Assembly (NCBI GenBank): GCA_021803215.1
Contig: JAJZLV010000071.1
Location: 1-37,444, forward strand
Length of the DNA: 37,444 bases
From: Actinomycetes bacterium
GTDB taxonomy: Bacteria; Actinomycetota; Acidimicrobiia; Acidimicrobiales; Bog-793
Reading direction: 5' to 3'
Each line of letters begins with the position of its first letter. Positions within the stretch are counted from its first letter, which is position 1. Positions 8,006 to 16,515 of the stretch are shown piece after piece. The notes under the pieces are model-generated. The model was not told the DNA's origin. It was given only the letters and a program-made list of their open reading frames with translations, and searched no databases. The position numbers were made by a program, and so were the translations under genes.

Positions 8006-9757
8006 TCAAGTGGCCGGGCCCTCCCTGAAGACGATGCCGCGGCCGTTGCACATCGGGCAGGTCTCCGAGAGCGTCTCCACCAGGCCCTCCCCGACCCTCT
8101 TGCGGGTCATCTCGACCAGTCCCAGCTCGGAGATCTCGAAGACCTGGGTCGGCGTCTTGTCCCGAGCGAGGGCGGCCTTGAAGGCGGCAAGGACCGACTG
8201 GCGGTTCGACTTCACCTCCATGTCGATGAAGTCGATGACGATGATCCCGCCGATGTCGCGAAGGCGCAGCTGGCGGGCGATCTCCTCGGCCGCCTCGAGG
8301 TTGTTCTCGAAGACCGTCTCCTCGAGGCTCGACGAGCCGACGTTCTTGCCGGTGTTGACGTCGATGACGGTGAGCGCCTCGGTCCGCTCGATGATGAGCG
8401 AGCCGCCCGATGGGAGCCACACCTTGCGGTCGAGCGCCTTGTGCAGCTGCTCGTGGACGTGCTGCCGCTCGAAGAGCGGCAGCGACTCCGAGGAGGTGTC
8501 GTAGAGCTCCACCCGCTCGGCGAGGTCGGGGGCGAACTCGGCCACGTAGGCCTTCACGACCTCATAGAGCTCGGCGTCGTCGATGAGGACCGCCCGGTGC
8601 TCTTCTGTCAGCTCCTCGCGGATGATCCGCACCGCCATGTGCGGCTCGGAGTAGAGCAGGGCCGGAGCCGGCAGCCGGGCCGCCCGCTCGTCTATCTCGT
8701 CCCACTTCGCCACGAGCTGCAGGACGTCGCGCCTCAGCTCGTCGGCGGCCGCCCCTTGGGCGGCGGTGCGCACGATGATCCCGTGGCCCTCCGGCTTCAC
8801 CTCGTCGAGCGTCTTGCGGAGGCGCTTTCGCTCGTTGTCGTCGAGGCGGCGGGAGATGCCGTAGGTGCTCGAGTTCGGCACGAGCACGACGAAGCGGCCC
8901 GGCAGGGAGACCTCCTGGGTGAGGCGGGCGCCCTTCAGCCCGATCGGGTTCTTCGTCACCTGGCAGGTGATCGTCTGGCCCGGGCGGAGCAGGTGCTCGA
9001 TGCGATTCGCGCCCGACTCCCGGTCGATCTCGTCCTTGTCGTAGGAGACGTCGCCCCAGTACAAGACGGCGTTCTTCGGCGTCCCGATGTCGACGAAGGC
9101 AGCCTCCATGCCGGGAAGGACGTTCTTCACCCTGCCCCGGTAGACGTTGCCGATGATCTGGTGGGCGTCATCCTGCGGGCGGGCCACGTAGTGCTCGACG
9201 AGGGCCCGCCCCTCGAGCACGGCGATCTGGGTCGCCTCCGGCTCGACATGGACGCACATGAGGTAGCGCCCGGTGGTTCGGCTCGAGCGCTCGCGCCCGC
9301 GGCGCGAGCGGGGACGAGAGCGCCGTGCGGACTGCTCCGCGAGGGCCGGCTCTTTCGACTGCGCCTTGCCGGCGACGACCGGCGAGGCCTGGCGCGGCGA
9401 CTCGGCGGGCGACTCGCTCTGATCGCTCGGCGGCCGGGCTTGGCTCGAGCCGGCCGGCCGTCGCCTCCCTCTCCCACCCCGCCGGCGGCGGGAGCCCGAC
9501 GAGGCGGGCTGAGCGGATCCGCTCTCGGAGGGCGCGGGACGGCCGGCGGACTGGCCCGGCGGGGCTGGGCGGGTGTCTCCTATCTGGGGACGGCGTCCTT
9601 GCGAGGAGAGCCCCTTGTCAGAGAGCTCGCCGGCGCCTCTCGGCGGGGTCTCGGGGGGTCCCTCGGGAGCTGGGCGGCGCGGGGCTCGCCCGTTGGCTGA
9701 GGAGCCGGGCTCGGCAGGCGCTTCTCGCACCTCCCGATCCGTGCTTGGGTCGGACAT
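8006..9757 (-). CDS. Ribonuclease E/G
   Basis: A 583-residue endoribonuclease of the RNase E/G family that processes rRNA precursors and decays mRNA. The first 160 or so residues are a disordered, Arg/Pro/Ser-rich region. An S1 domain follows (IIGNVYRGRVKNVLPGMEAA), then the catalytic core with TVIDVNTGKNVG and GGIIVIDFIDM carrying the two metal-binding Asp residues, and the zinc-link CPMCNGRG near the end. There is no C-terminal degradosome scaffold; the disordered extension is at the N-terminus, a common actinobacterial arrangement. The ATG at 9757 has AAGGGATC upstream. The gene follows the cell-shape operon and precedes rplU. Confidence 0.93.
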   Translation of the reverse strand: MSDPSTDREVREAPAEPGSSANGRAPRRPAPEGPPETPPRGAGELSDKGLSSQGRRPQIGDTRPAPPGQSAGRPAPSESGSAQPASSGSRRRRGGRGRRRPAGSSQARPPSDQSESPAESPRQASPVVAGKAQSKEPALAEQSARRSRPRSRRGRERSSRTTGRYLMCVHVEPEATQIAVLEGRALVEHYVARPQDDAHQIIGNVYRGRVKNVLPGMEAAFVDIGTPKNAVLYWGDVSYDKDEIDRESGANRIEHLLRPGQTITCQVTKNPIGLKGARLTQEVSLPGRFVVLVPNSSTYGISRRLDDNERKRLRKTLDEVKPEGHGIIVRTAAQGAAADELRRDVLQLVAKWDEIDERAARLPAPALLYSEPHMAVRIIREELTEEHRAVLIDDAELYEVVKAYVAEFAPDLAERVELYDTSSESLPLFERQHVHEQLHKALDRKVWLPSGGSLIIERTEALTVIDVNTGKNVGSSSLEETVFENNLEAAEEIARQLRLRDIGGIIVIDFIDMEVKSNRQSVLAAFKAALARDKTPTQVFEISELGLVEMTRKRVGEGLVETLSETCPMCNGRGIVFREGPAT

Positions 9758-10051
9758 GAGGAAGATCCCTTCTCGCGGGCACGCAGCCGCGGCGTGCCGA
9801 CGACGACGCCAGCTCCGGCGCTGCGCACCGCGGTGCAGCGACGCGGCCGAAAGGGTCGTCACGTTCCAGGCGGAGCGGTGTGTCCTCGGTCTCCTCGCCG
9901 ATCGCTATCCCGAGGGCGCTCGGGCCGATGAGGACACAAAGGACGGAGCAGACGGCCACTGCGGGTGCTGACCGGAGCCAGCTCGGCGCGAATCGGGCGG
10001 TCGTCATCTCAGCCGACAGCTTACCGGGGGGGCGGCCCGGGACCGTGAAGG
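9758..10051 (-). other. Gap between mrdA and RNase E/G; possible short membrane ORF
   Basis: No convincing gene fills this 294-base stretch. The minus strand is open from an ATG at 10007 and begins TTARFAPSWLRSAPAVAV followed by a hydrophobic run (CSVLCVLIGPSALGIAIG), which could be a single membrane segment. The frame then becomes arginine- and serine-rich and runs into the RNase gene on the same strand, which is unlikely for a real gene. The SD is weak. In related gene orders rodA occupies this place, and nothing here resembles rodA. It may be a small membrane peptide, a relic, or chance. Confidence 0.3.
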
Positions 10052-12151
10052 TCAGCCGGCCCCCTGTGGAGCAGCCGGCCGCAGCTTCGGAAGCGGGTGG
10101 TGGATGAGCCACTCGAAGATGCGGAAGACGACGGGAGCGGCGGCCCCGGCGCCGTAACCGGCCCGCGGGATGACAGCCGCGATGCAGTAGATCGGGTGCG
10201 ACACCGGGCCGAAGGCCACATAGAGCGAGTCGGTCAAGTTCGGGTTGGTGGCGCTGATGTTGGAGGTGCCGGTCTTGCCGGCGATCGGCATCTGGGCGTA
10301 GGGGTAGTGCAGGCCGACGTAGTCCTGGTAGGCGGTGCCGCCGGGGGTCAGCACCTCGTCCTCGAAGCCGTGCAGCATGGCGGCGTGGTCGACGGGTGAG
10401 AGCGGCACGTGGCCGAGCACCTTCGGCCTGATCCGCTTCACCACCTTGCCGCTGGGCGAGATGATCTCGGCCGCCAGGCGGGGGGCGTAGCGGGTGCCGC
10501 CGTTGGCGAAGGTGGAGTAGGCCTCGGCCAGCTGGAGCGGGCTCACGAGTGTCTCGCCCTGCCCGAAGGCCGTCTCGAGCGCGTCGCCCGGGCCGTAGTA
10601 GGTGTAGGGGTAGGCCTTCGGGGCGAGCCGGTGCAGGTACTTTCGCAGCTGGGGAGAGTCCACCTGGCCGGTGTTGGCCGAGCCGGGCGGCAGGTCGATG
10701 CCGGGCTGGCGGCCGAAGCCGTACTGGGCGGCGGCTTGCTGGATCGGGGTCGGGCCGTACTTCTTCTGCTGGACGAAGAAGTCGAAGCCCATCGTGTAGA
10801 AAAAGACGTCGTCGGAGATGGCGATGGCCTTCGTCACGTTGCAGTAGCAGCCACCGGGCCCGGCATCGATGAAGGTGCAGCTACCGGTGCAGTTCGGGAT
10901 CGTGAACGAGCCCGGGTCGTTTATGTAGGTGTAGGGCGTGATGAGCCCGGTGCGAAGGGCGGCCGTGGCGGTGGCGAGCTTGAAGGTCGAGCCCGGGGTG
11001 TACTCGCCCTGGATGGCCCGGTTCAAGAGGGGGTCGCTGGCCGACTGCGAGGTCAGGTAGCGGTAATGCTGCTCGGAGATGCCGCCCACCCACCACTGGG
11101 GGTTGTAGCTCGGGAGCGACACCATGGCGAGGACGGCGCCGTTCTGCGGGTCCATGACGACGACCGAGCCCGAGGTGGCGCCGGGGTAACCGGTCGACTG
11201 CAGGGTCCTCATCTCTTGGGCGAGGTAGCTCTGAGCCGTCTCCTCGAGCGCGAGGTCCATGTTGAGCACCACCTCGTCACCCGGCTTGGCCGGCCTGATG
11301 CTCTTCGTCCCGACCGGCTGGCCGTAGTTGTTGACGAGCAGGTTCCGCACCCCAGGGCTGCCGCGGAGGTACCTCTCGTACTCGGCCTCGATGCCCGACT
11401 GACCGATCAGGTCGCCCGGGAGGTAACCCTGATTCTCGAGCACCTTCAGCTGCCCGGGAGAGATCTGTCCCAGGTAGCCGAGCGTCTGGGCCGCCAGGTC
11501 CTTGTAGGGGTACTGCCGCTCGGCGATGTCGGAGATGGTGACGCCTGGGAAGAGCGACCTGTGCTCGGCCAGGTAGACGACCTGGCTGGCCGGCACGCCG
11601 ACTTCGATGGGCGCCGGCTGGTAGATCGAGGTCTGGGTGTTGGCGAGGTCGGCCTTTATCTGAGAGACGGGGACGCCGAGGGCGATGGAGAGGCGGCCGA
11701 TCACGGCCGGGTGGATCGAGGCGACCTGCCGGTTCAAGGTCACGACCGGCTCGACCTTGTCAGAGACGATCACCTGGCCCCCGCGGGCCTCTATGAGGCC
11801 GCGGGGAGGCGTCACCACGACCTGGCGGGTCGTGAGCGTCGTGACGCTCCGAAGCGCCTGGGAGGAGTGGAGGACCTGGAGGGACCAGAGCCGGAAGATG
11901 ATGGCCGAGAAGAGGCCGAGGATTATGACCCCCATGACCGAGAGGCGAAGGCCGGCGTGCACGCTCGTCGTCCGCCGGGCCCACTCCCTCTCCTCCTCCT
12001 CGAGACGCTTGAGCGAGCTGGCCGGCGGCCGGGAGCGGAGAGAGCGGTCCTCCGGCTCCTCGAGGCCGGGCGAGCGCCCGACCGGCCGGGGGGCACGGCC
12101 GGGACCGCTCGCGCCCGGCGGGCGCCTTGACGGCGGGCGGCCCGGAGCCAT
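10052..12151 (-). CDS. mrdA: Penicillin-binding protein 2 (elongasome transpeptidase)
   Basis: A 699-residue class B PBP that crosslinks peptidoglycan during cell elongation. A proline/arginine-rich cytoplasmic tail of about 80 residues precedes one membrane anchor (LSVMGVIILGLFSAIIF). After the PBP dimerisation region, the transpeptidase domain carries S388 of the SxxK motif (GSTFK), an SDD in the SxN position, and K626 of KTGTS. Between the first two motifs lies an insertion with four cysteines (NCTGSC, then GGCYC). The ATG at 12151 overlaps the mreD stop as TGATG, fixing the start and implying coupled translation. The partner glycosyltransferase RodA is not next to it. Confidence 0.94.
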   Translation of the reverse strand: MAPGRPPSRRPPGASGPGRAPRPVGRSPGLEEPEDRSLRSRPPASSLKRLEEEEREWARRTTSVHAGLRLSVMGVIILGLFSAIIFRLWSLQVLHSSQALRSVTTLTTRQVVVTPPRGLIEARGGQVIVSDKVEPVVTLNRQVASIHPAVIGRLSIALGVPVSQIKADLANTQTSIYQPAPIEVGVPASQVVYLAEHRSLFPGVTISDIAERQYPYKDLAAQTLGYLGQISPGQLKVLENQGYLPGDLIGQSGIEAEYERYLRGSPGVRNLLVNNYGQPVGTKSIRPAKPGDEVVLNMDLALEETAQSYLAQEMRTLQSTGYPGATSGSVVVMDPQNGAVLAMVSLPSYNPQWWVGGISEQHYRYLTSQSASDPLLNRAIQGEYTPGSTFKLATATAALRTGLITPYTYINDPGSFTIPNCTGSCTFIDAGPGGCYCNVTKAIAISDDVFFYTMGFDFFVQQKKYGPTPIQQAAAQYGFGRQPGIDLPPGSANTGQVDSPQLRKYLHRLAPKAYPYTYYGPGDALETAFGQGETLVSPLQLAEAYSTFANGGTRYAPRLAAEIISPSGKVVKRIRPKVLGHVPLSPVDHAAMLHGFEDEVLTPGGTAYQDYVGLHYPYAQMPIAGKTGTSNISATNPNLTDSLYVAFGPVSHPIYCIAAVIPRAGYGAGAAAPVVFRIFEWLIHHPLPKLRPAAPQGAG

Positions 12152-12687
12152 CAGAGGCCTCCCCCGGCCGGGGTGACCTGGCGGCCGCCCGGGCGGCTCG
12201 GCACCGCGAAGACCCAGCGGAGCGCCCACACGGCCGGCACCGCCAGGGCGGCGTTCGCCACCGAGACGACCACGATGACGTCGGTCAGCTCGCCCCTCGG
12301 GAGGTGGGGCTGGCCGAGCAGGATCATCAAGACCTCATAGAGCAAGGTGCCGCCGATGCTCCCGACGAAGGCCGTGGCGACCTGGAAGAGATGGGGCGCC
12401 CTGTCGCCCTGCAGCGGCGTGCCGATGCCTACTCCGAAGGCCACGAGCACGTAGCAAAGGGCCGAGAGGCCGTAGGGCGTCGGCATGAAGACGTCGGCCA
12501 CCAGCCCGACGACGAAGCCGACCACCGCCCCCGCCTGCGGGCCGGCGACCAGCCCGGCGCAGATGGCGAGGAGCAAGAAGGTGTCCGGGTGGGCACCGAG
12601 GAAGACGAGCTGCTGGAGCGCGCAGACCTGGAAGAGGACGGCGACGAAGCCGACCACGAAGAGCCGGCGCCAGACGCGAAGCGTCAT
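12151..12687 (-). CDS. mreD: Rod shape-determining protein MreD
   Basis: A 178-residue, very hydrophobic protein with about five or six membrane helices (FVVGFVAVLFQVCALQ, TFLLLAICAGLVAG, AVVGFVVGLVADVF and others). LVADVFMPTPYGLSALCYVL fits the MreD pattern. MreD is an elongasome membrane subunit linking MreC and the synthases. It lies 7 bases after mreC and overlaps mrdA by TGATG, so its identity is strongly supported by position. Confidence 0.9.
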   Translation of the reverse strand: MTLRVWRRLFVVGFVAVLFQVCALQQLVFLGAHPDTFLLLAICAGLVAGPQAGAVVGFVVGLVADVFMPTPYGLSALCYVLVAFGVGIGTPLQGDRAPHLFQVATAFVGSIGGTLLYEVLMILLGQPHLPRGELTDVIVVVSVANAALAVPAVWALRWVFAVPSRPGGRQVTPAGGGL

Positions 12688-12694
12688 CGCGACC

Positions 12695-13531
12695 TCAGGC
12701 GGCCGGTAGCCACTGGATCACGTCGACGTACTCGATGTTGCTGAGGTTGGCGACCGGGGTCATCGAGACCTCCCGGGTGAGCGCCCCACCGCTTGTCCTC
12801 ACGGCCGAAACGGTACCCACGGGAATGCCGGCGGGGAAGGCAGCCCCCTGCAGGCCGCTCGTCACGACCAGCTGCCCCTTCTTCGGCCTCGGGGCGCTGG
12901 CCGTTATGTCGGCCAGCGAGAGCGGCGAGCCCCTCCCCTGGCCGTCGGCGACTGCGATCGTGCCGTTCGGCAGGCGGACGCCGATCTGCGAGCTCGGGTC
13001 GGTGATGAGCCGCACGACCGCCGTGCTCGAACCGGCGCTCACGATCGTGCCGACGAGGCCGGCCCCGCTCACGACAGGCATACCGGTCCCGACGCCCTCG
13101 GCCGTCCCCCGGTCGATCACCATTGTGAGGGCGAAATTAGAGCTCGAGTTGGAGATGACGTTCGCCACCACAGCCTTCGAGTTCTGCAAGAAAGGCAGGT
13201 GCTCGACCGCCAAGAGCTCGCTCAGCTGCTGCTCGGCCGTGGCGTTCTCGAGCGCCTGGCGGCGCGCCTGGCCGAGCTCGTTTCGCAGCTGCTGGTTGTC
13301 GGCCACGACGTTTCCGTAGTTGACGGCGCCGGCGAAGAAGTCGCCGAGCGGTCGGAAGAGGGCCGAGAGACCCCTTTGGAGCGGAGCCACCGCGTCGCGG
13401 GCGCCGTTCCTGATCGACCCGATGGCAGAAGAGGCCGGCCCGCGGTAGTCGAGGGTGATCGCCGTGATCGAAGCGAGTACGAGGATGAGGAGGGTCAGCC
13501 GCTGGCTGCTCTGTCGCCGTGAAGCCGCCAA
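12695..13531 (-). CDS. mreC: Rod shape-determining protein MreC
   Basis: A 278-residue MreC with one N-terminal membrane helix (LTLLILVLASITAITLDY), then a coiled-coil region (DNQQLRNELGQARRQALEN), then the extracytoplasmic beta-rich domain with MPVVSGAGLVGTIVSAGSST and VRLITDPSSQIGVRL. The start is TTG at 13531, preceded by a GAGG that overlaps the mreB stop; much longer in-frame starts would lie inside mreB. MreC scaffolds the elongation machinery in the cell envelope and is the second gene of the mreBCD-mrdA operon. Confidence 0.93.
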   Translation of the reverse strand: MAASRRQSSQRLTLLILVLASITAITLDYRGPASSAIGSIRNGARDAVAPLQRGLSALFRPLGDFFAGAVNYGNVVADNQQLRNELGQARRQALENATAEQQLSELLAVEHLPFLQNSKAVVANVISNSSSNFALTMVIDRGTAEGVGTGMPVVSGAGLVGTIVSAGSSTAVVRLITDPSSQIGVRLPNGTIAVADGQGRGSPLSLADITASAPRPKKGQLVVTSGLQGAAFPAGIPVGTVSAVRTSGGALTREVSMTPVANLSNIEYVDVIQWLPAA

Positions 13532-13542
13532 GGCGACCCGCC

Positions 13543-14574
13543 TCAGCGGTTGGAGGAAGAGCTGAGGACCTGCTTCAAAGCCTCGAACTCCTCGAGACAC
13601 ATCCCGCTGCCGAGAGCGACGCAGTTGAGCGGATCCGGGGCCACGACGATCGGCATGTGCGTCTCTGACTGGAGGCGGACGTCGAGACCGTGCAGGAGCG
13701 CTCCACCGCCGGTGAGGACGATGCCCTGCTCCATGATGTCGGCCGCCAGCTCGGGCGGACAACGGTCCAAGGTGACCTTGACGGCGTCGACGATGGCCGC
13801 CACCGGCTCTTCGATCGCCTTTCGGATCTCCTCGGTCGTGGTCACAACCGTCTTCGGAAGGCCGGTGACGAGGTCGCGGCCGCGGATCTCGGCGTGCAGC
13901 TCCTCTTCGAGCTCGCAGGCCGAGCCGAGGGCGATCTTTATCTCCTCGGCCGTCCGCTCGCCGAGGGCGAGCGAGTACTCCTTCTTCACGAACGAGATGA
14001 TCGCCTCGTCGAGCTCGTCGCCCCCGATCCGGATCGACTGGCTGACCACGATGCCACCAAGCGAGATGACCGCCACCTCGGTCGTGCCGCCGCCGACGTC
14101 GACCACCATGTTCCCGGTCGGCTCGTGGATGGGAAGGCCGGCCCCGATGGCGGCGGCCATCGGCTCCTCGACGATGTAGGCCTTGCGGGCGCCGGCGAAC
14201 TCGGCCGCCTCCTGCACCGCCCTCTTCTCGACGCCGGTGATGCCCGAGGGAACGCAGATGACCATGCGGGGCTTGGAGAAGCGCCGCGGGTGCACCCGGC
14301 GGATGAAGTAGCGCAGCATCATCTCGCAGATCTCGAAGTCTGCGATGACGCCGTCTTTCAGGGGGCGGATCGCCTGGATGTTGCTCGGCGTGCGGCCGAT
14401 CATCCGCTTCGCCTCGACGCCGACGGCCAGCGGGTGGCCGTCCTTCACGTTGATGGCGACCACCGAGGGCTCGTTTAGCACGATCCCCTTGCCCCGGACG
14501 TAGACGAGCGTGTTGGCGGTGCCTAGGTCGACCGCCATGTCGCGGCCGATAAACGAGAGGCTGTTCTCGGGCAT
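13543..14574 (-). CDS. mreB: Rod shape-determining protein MreB (actin-like)
   Basis: A 343-residue bacterial actin that polymerises under the membrane and guides side-wall peptidoglycan synthesis. Nucleotide-binding motifs are in order: phosphate 1 DLGTANTLVYV near residue 16, the connecting VPSGITGVEKRAV, phosphate 2 MVVDVGGGTTEVAVISLGG, and the adenosine motif IVLTGGGALLHGLD. The ATG has GAAGGAG upstream with normal spacing. It heads the cell-shape operon and is preceded by a promoter-like stretch. Confidence 0.97.
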   Translation of the reverse strand: MPENSLSFIGRDMAVDLGTANTLVYVRGKGIVLNEPSVVAINVKDGHPLAVGVEAKRMIGRTPSNIQAIRPLKDGVIADFEICEMMLRYFIRRVHPRRFSKPRMVICVPSGITGVEKRAVQEAAEFAGARKAYIVEEPMAAAIGAGLPIHEPTGNMVVDVGGGTTEVAVISLGGIVVSQSIRIGGDELDEAIISFVKKEYSLALGERTAEEIKIALGSACELEEELHAEIRGRDLVTGLPKTVVTTTEEIRKAIEEPVAAIVDAVKVTLDRCPPELAADIMEQGIVLTGGGALLHGLDVRLQSETHMPIVVAPDPLNCVALGSGMCLEEFEALKQVLSSSSNR

Positions 14575-14618
14575 GAGAAAGAGGACTCCTTCAGGATCCC
14601 GCCGAGCGGGTCCGTATC

Positions 14619-14648
14619 AGGCTAGGGGATTCAAAGCAAGTATTTCAA
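14619..14648 (-). promoter_or_regulatory. Candidate promoter of the mreBCD operon
   Basis: In the gap before mreB the minus strand carries TTGAAA (14643-14648) and TAGCCT (14619-14624) separated by 18 bases, in a locally AT-richer patch unusual for this window. The predicted transcript would start about 35-45 bases before the mreB ATG. The -10 match is only partial, and an overlapping alternative (TTGCTT with TACGGA) exists, so the exact promoter is uncertain. Confidence 0.35.
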
Positions 14649-14677
14649 CGCGCCCAGCCGCAAGGCCGGGCTTGGCA

Positions 14678-15085
14678 CTAAAGGCCCGGGAAGAAGAGAG
14701 AGATCTCCCGGGTGGCCGCTTCGGCGCCGTCCGATCCGTGCACGAGGTTCTCTGTCATCTCGGTGCCGAAATCTCCCCGGATCGTGCCCGGGGGGGCTTC
14801 GGCCGGGTCGGTCGGACCCATCATGGCCCGGACGATCTTCCAGGTGTCCTCCGGCCCCTCGACCACCATCACGAAAGAGGGCGATCGCGTGATGAACGAG
14901 ATCAGATCGGAGTAGAAGGCCTTCCCCTCGTGCTCAGCATAGTGGGCGGCCGCCGTCTCGGCGCCGATCATCCTCAGCTCAGCGGCGACGAGCCTGAGAC
15001 CCTTCTGCTCGAGGCGCCGGACGATCTCGCCCACAAGGCGGCGCTCGACGGCGTCTGGCTTGGCGATGACGAGGGTCCTTCTCAC
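14678..15085 (-). CDS. ndk: Nucleoside diphosphate kinase
   Basis: A 135-residue NDP kinase, which transfers the terminal phosphate between nucleoside triphosphates and diphosphates through a phospho-His. It begins RRTLVIAKPDAVERRLVGEI, and the active-site block NLVHGSDG places the catalytic His at 116. The length is normal. The start is GTG. It lies 37 bases after folC on the same strand, as in many actinobacteria, where folC and ndk are neighbours. Confidence 0.97.
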   Translation of the reverse strand: MRRTLVIAKPDAVERRLVGEIVRRLEQKGLRLVAAELRMIGAETAAAHYAEHEGKAFYSDLISFITRSPSFVMVVEGPEDTWKIVRAMMGPTDPAEAPPGTIRGDFGTEMTENLVHGSDGAEAATREISLFFPGL

Positions 15086-15122
15086 GAAGCGGGCAGGCTA
15101 CTACCGGCCGGGGGCCCCAAGC

Positions 15123-16493
15123 TCAGGCCGGCCGGGACGCCCCGTAGAGGCTGCGGGCCGCCCCGACCACGTAAAGAGAGCCGGTGACGAGCACGAGGTC
15201 GTCCGGGCCCGCCAACCTCCGGGCCTCCTCGACGGCCTCTCCGACCTCCTCGACGACGCTGGCGCAGATGCCCATCTCCCTCGCCGCCTCGGCCACCGCC
15301 CCAGCCGGCTGGGCCCGCGGCGAGGGAGGCCGGCAGGCGACCACATGGGCGAGGCGCTCGTCGGCCAGGCCCTCGAGGAGCTCTCGCGCCGAGCGGTTGC
15401 GGAGACAGCCCATCACGAGCACGATCCGCCGGGCAGAGGAGAAGTCCTCCGCCAGGGCCTCTCCGGCCGCGGCCGTCCCGGCCGCGTTGTGAGCCCCGTC
15501 GAGCACCAAGAGGGGCTGGCGGGCGAGGACCTCCATCCGGCCCGGAAGGCGCAGGGAGGAGAACCCCTCGCGCACCACGTCGTCTGGCAGGACCTCTCCG
15601 ACGAAGGCCTGCACGGCCGCCAGGGCCGCGGCGGCGTTGTCGCACTGGTAGCTGCCCCGCACCGGCAAGAAGACCTCTTCGTAGCGGGCGGCCGGCGTCC
15701 ACAGCTCTGCCGCCCGGCCCCCGACCGCCAGCCGCAGCTCATCGGCTCCGAAGTCCCTCCCCCTCCGCCAGCACGAGGCAGCCCCGACGGCGGCCGCCTC
15801 CGCTTCGAAGATGGCGGCTATCTCGTCGTCCGGCTCGCCTATGACAGCCACGCTCCCAGGCTTGATGATGCCGGCCTTCTCGCTCGCGATGAGCTGGCGG
15901 GTCTTTCCAAGGATCTCGGTGTGGTCGAGATCGACGTTCGTGACAACGGCCACGGCCGCCTCGGCGACGTTGGTGGCGTCATAGCGTCCTCCGAGGCCCA
16001 CCTCGATCACGGCCGCCTCGACCGCCTCGTCGGCGAACCACCTGAAGGCGGCGGCCGTCATCAGCTCGAACCAGGTGGGCTTGATCGAGAGGAAGCGCTC
16101 GAGCTCGGCAAGGGCGGCCAGCTGGGAGGCGAGCTGGTCGTCGTCTATCGGCTGGCCGGAGATCGAGAGCCGCTCGTTCAGCCGCTCGAGGTGGGGGCTC
16201 GTGTAGGCCCCGGCGTTGAGCCCGACTGCCTCCAGCAGCGAGGCCACCATGCGGGTGGTCGAGCCCTTGCCGTTCGTGCCGGTCACGTGCACGACCGGGT
16301 AGGCCCGCTGGGGCGAGCCCATGGCGTCGGTGAGGGCCCCGATCCGCTCCAGCGTCGGGGCGCCGTGGGAGCCGGCCTTGCCGGCCTCGATGGCCTCGAG
16401 GTTGATGTGGCGGTCCAGCCAGGCCAGGGCCTCGCCGATGCTGGCCTTCTCCGGCCCGTCGGCGGGGGGCGAGAAGGGTCCGGTCTCGCTCAG
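15123..16493 (-). CDS. folC: Folylpolyglutamate/dihydrofolate synthase, probable CTG start
   Basis: FolC adds glutamates to folates (and may make dihydrofolate). The ATP-binding loop is VVHVTGTNGKGSTTRM, followed by SPHLERLNERLSI, EVGLGGRYDATN, LDHTEILGKT and, in the C-terminal domain, LVLDGAHNAAG. The only standard start (ATG at 16322) lies just before the loop. However, the same frame continues upstream with typical FolC N-terminal sequence (ALAWLDRHINLEAIEAGKAG, then GAPTLERIGALTDAMG) until an in-frame TAG. No ATG, GTG or TTG occurs there. The CTG at 16493, read LSETGPFSPP, follows GGGGGTAGGAG and gives a normal length of 456 residues. A start at an ATC after GGAGAAGG is the alternative. 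Confidence 0.88.
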   Translation of the reverse strand: MSETGPFSPPADGPEKASIGEALAWLDRHINLEAIEAGKAGSHGAPTLERIGALTDAMGSPQRAYPVVHVTGTNGKGSTTRMVASLLEAVGLNAGAYTSPHLERLNERLSISGQPIDDDQLASQLAALAELERFLSIKPTWFELMTAAAFRWFADEAVEAAVIEVGLGGRYDATNVAEAAVAVVTNVDLDHTEILGKTRQLIASEKAGIIKPGSVAVIGEPDDEIAAIFEAEAAAVGAASCWRRGRDFGADELRLAVGGRAAELWTPAARYEEVFLPVRGSYQCDNAAAALAAVQAFVGEVLPDDVVREGFSSLRLPGRMEVLARQPLLVLDGAHNAAGTAAAGEALAEDFSSARRIVLVMGCLRNRSARELLEGLADERLAHVVACRPPSPRAQPAGAVAEAAREMGICASVVEEVGEAVEEARRLAGPDDLVLVTGSLYVVGAARSLYGASRPA

Positions 16494-16515
16494 CTCCTAC
16501 CCCCGGTGGCGTCGG

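Noticed and set aside
7739-9700. Long plus-strand open frame opposite RNase E/G
   Set aside because: Pure antisense shadow; the minus-strand product has intact catalytic motifs.
10409-12130. Long open frame (573 codons) on the strand opposite mrdA
   Set aside because: It mirrors mrdA codon structure; GC-rich DNA keeps antisense frames open. The translation is Arg/Gly/Val-rich without recognisable motifs.
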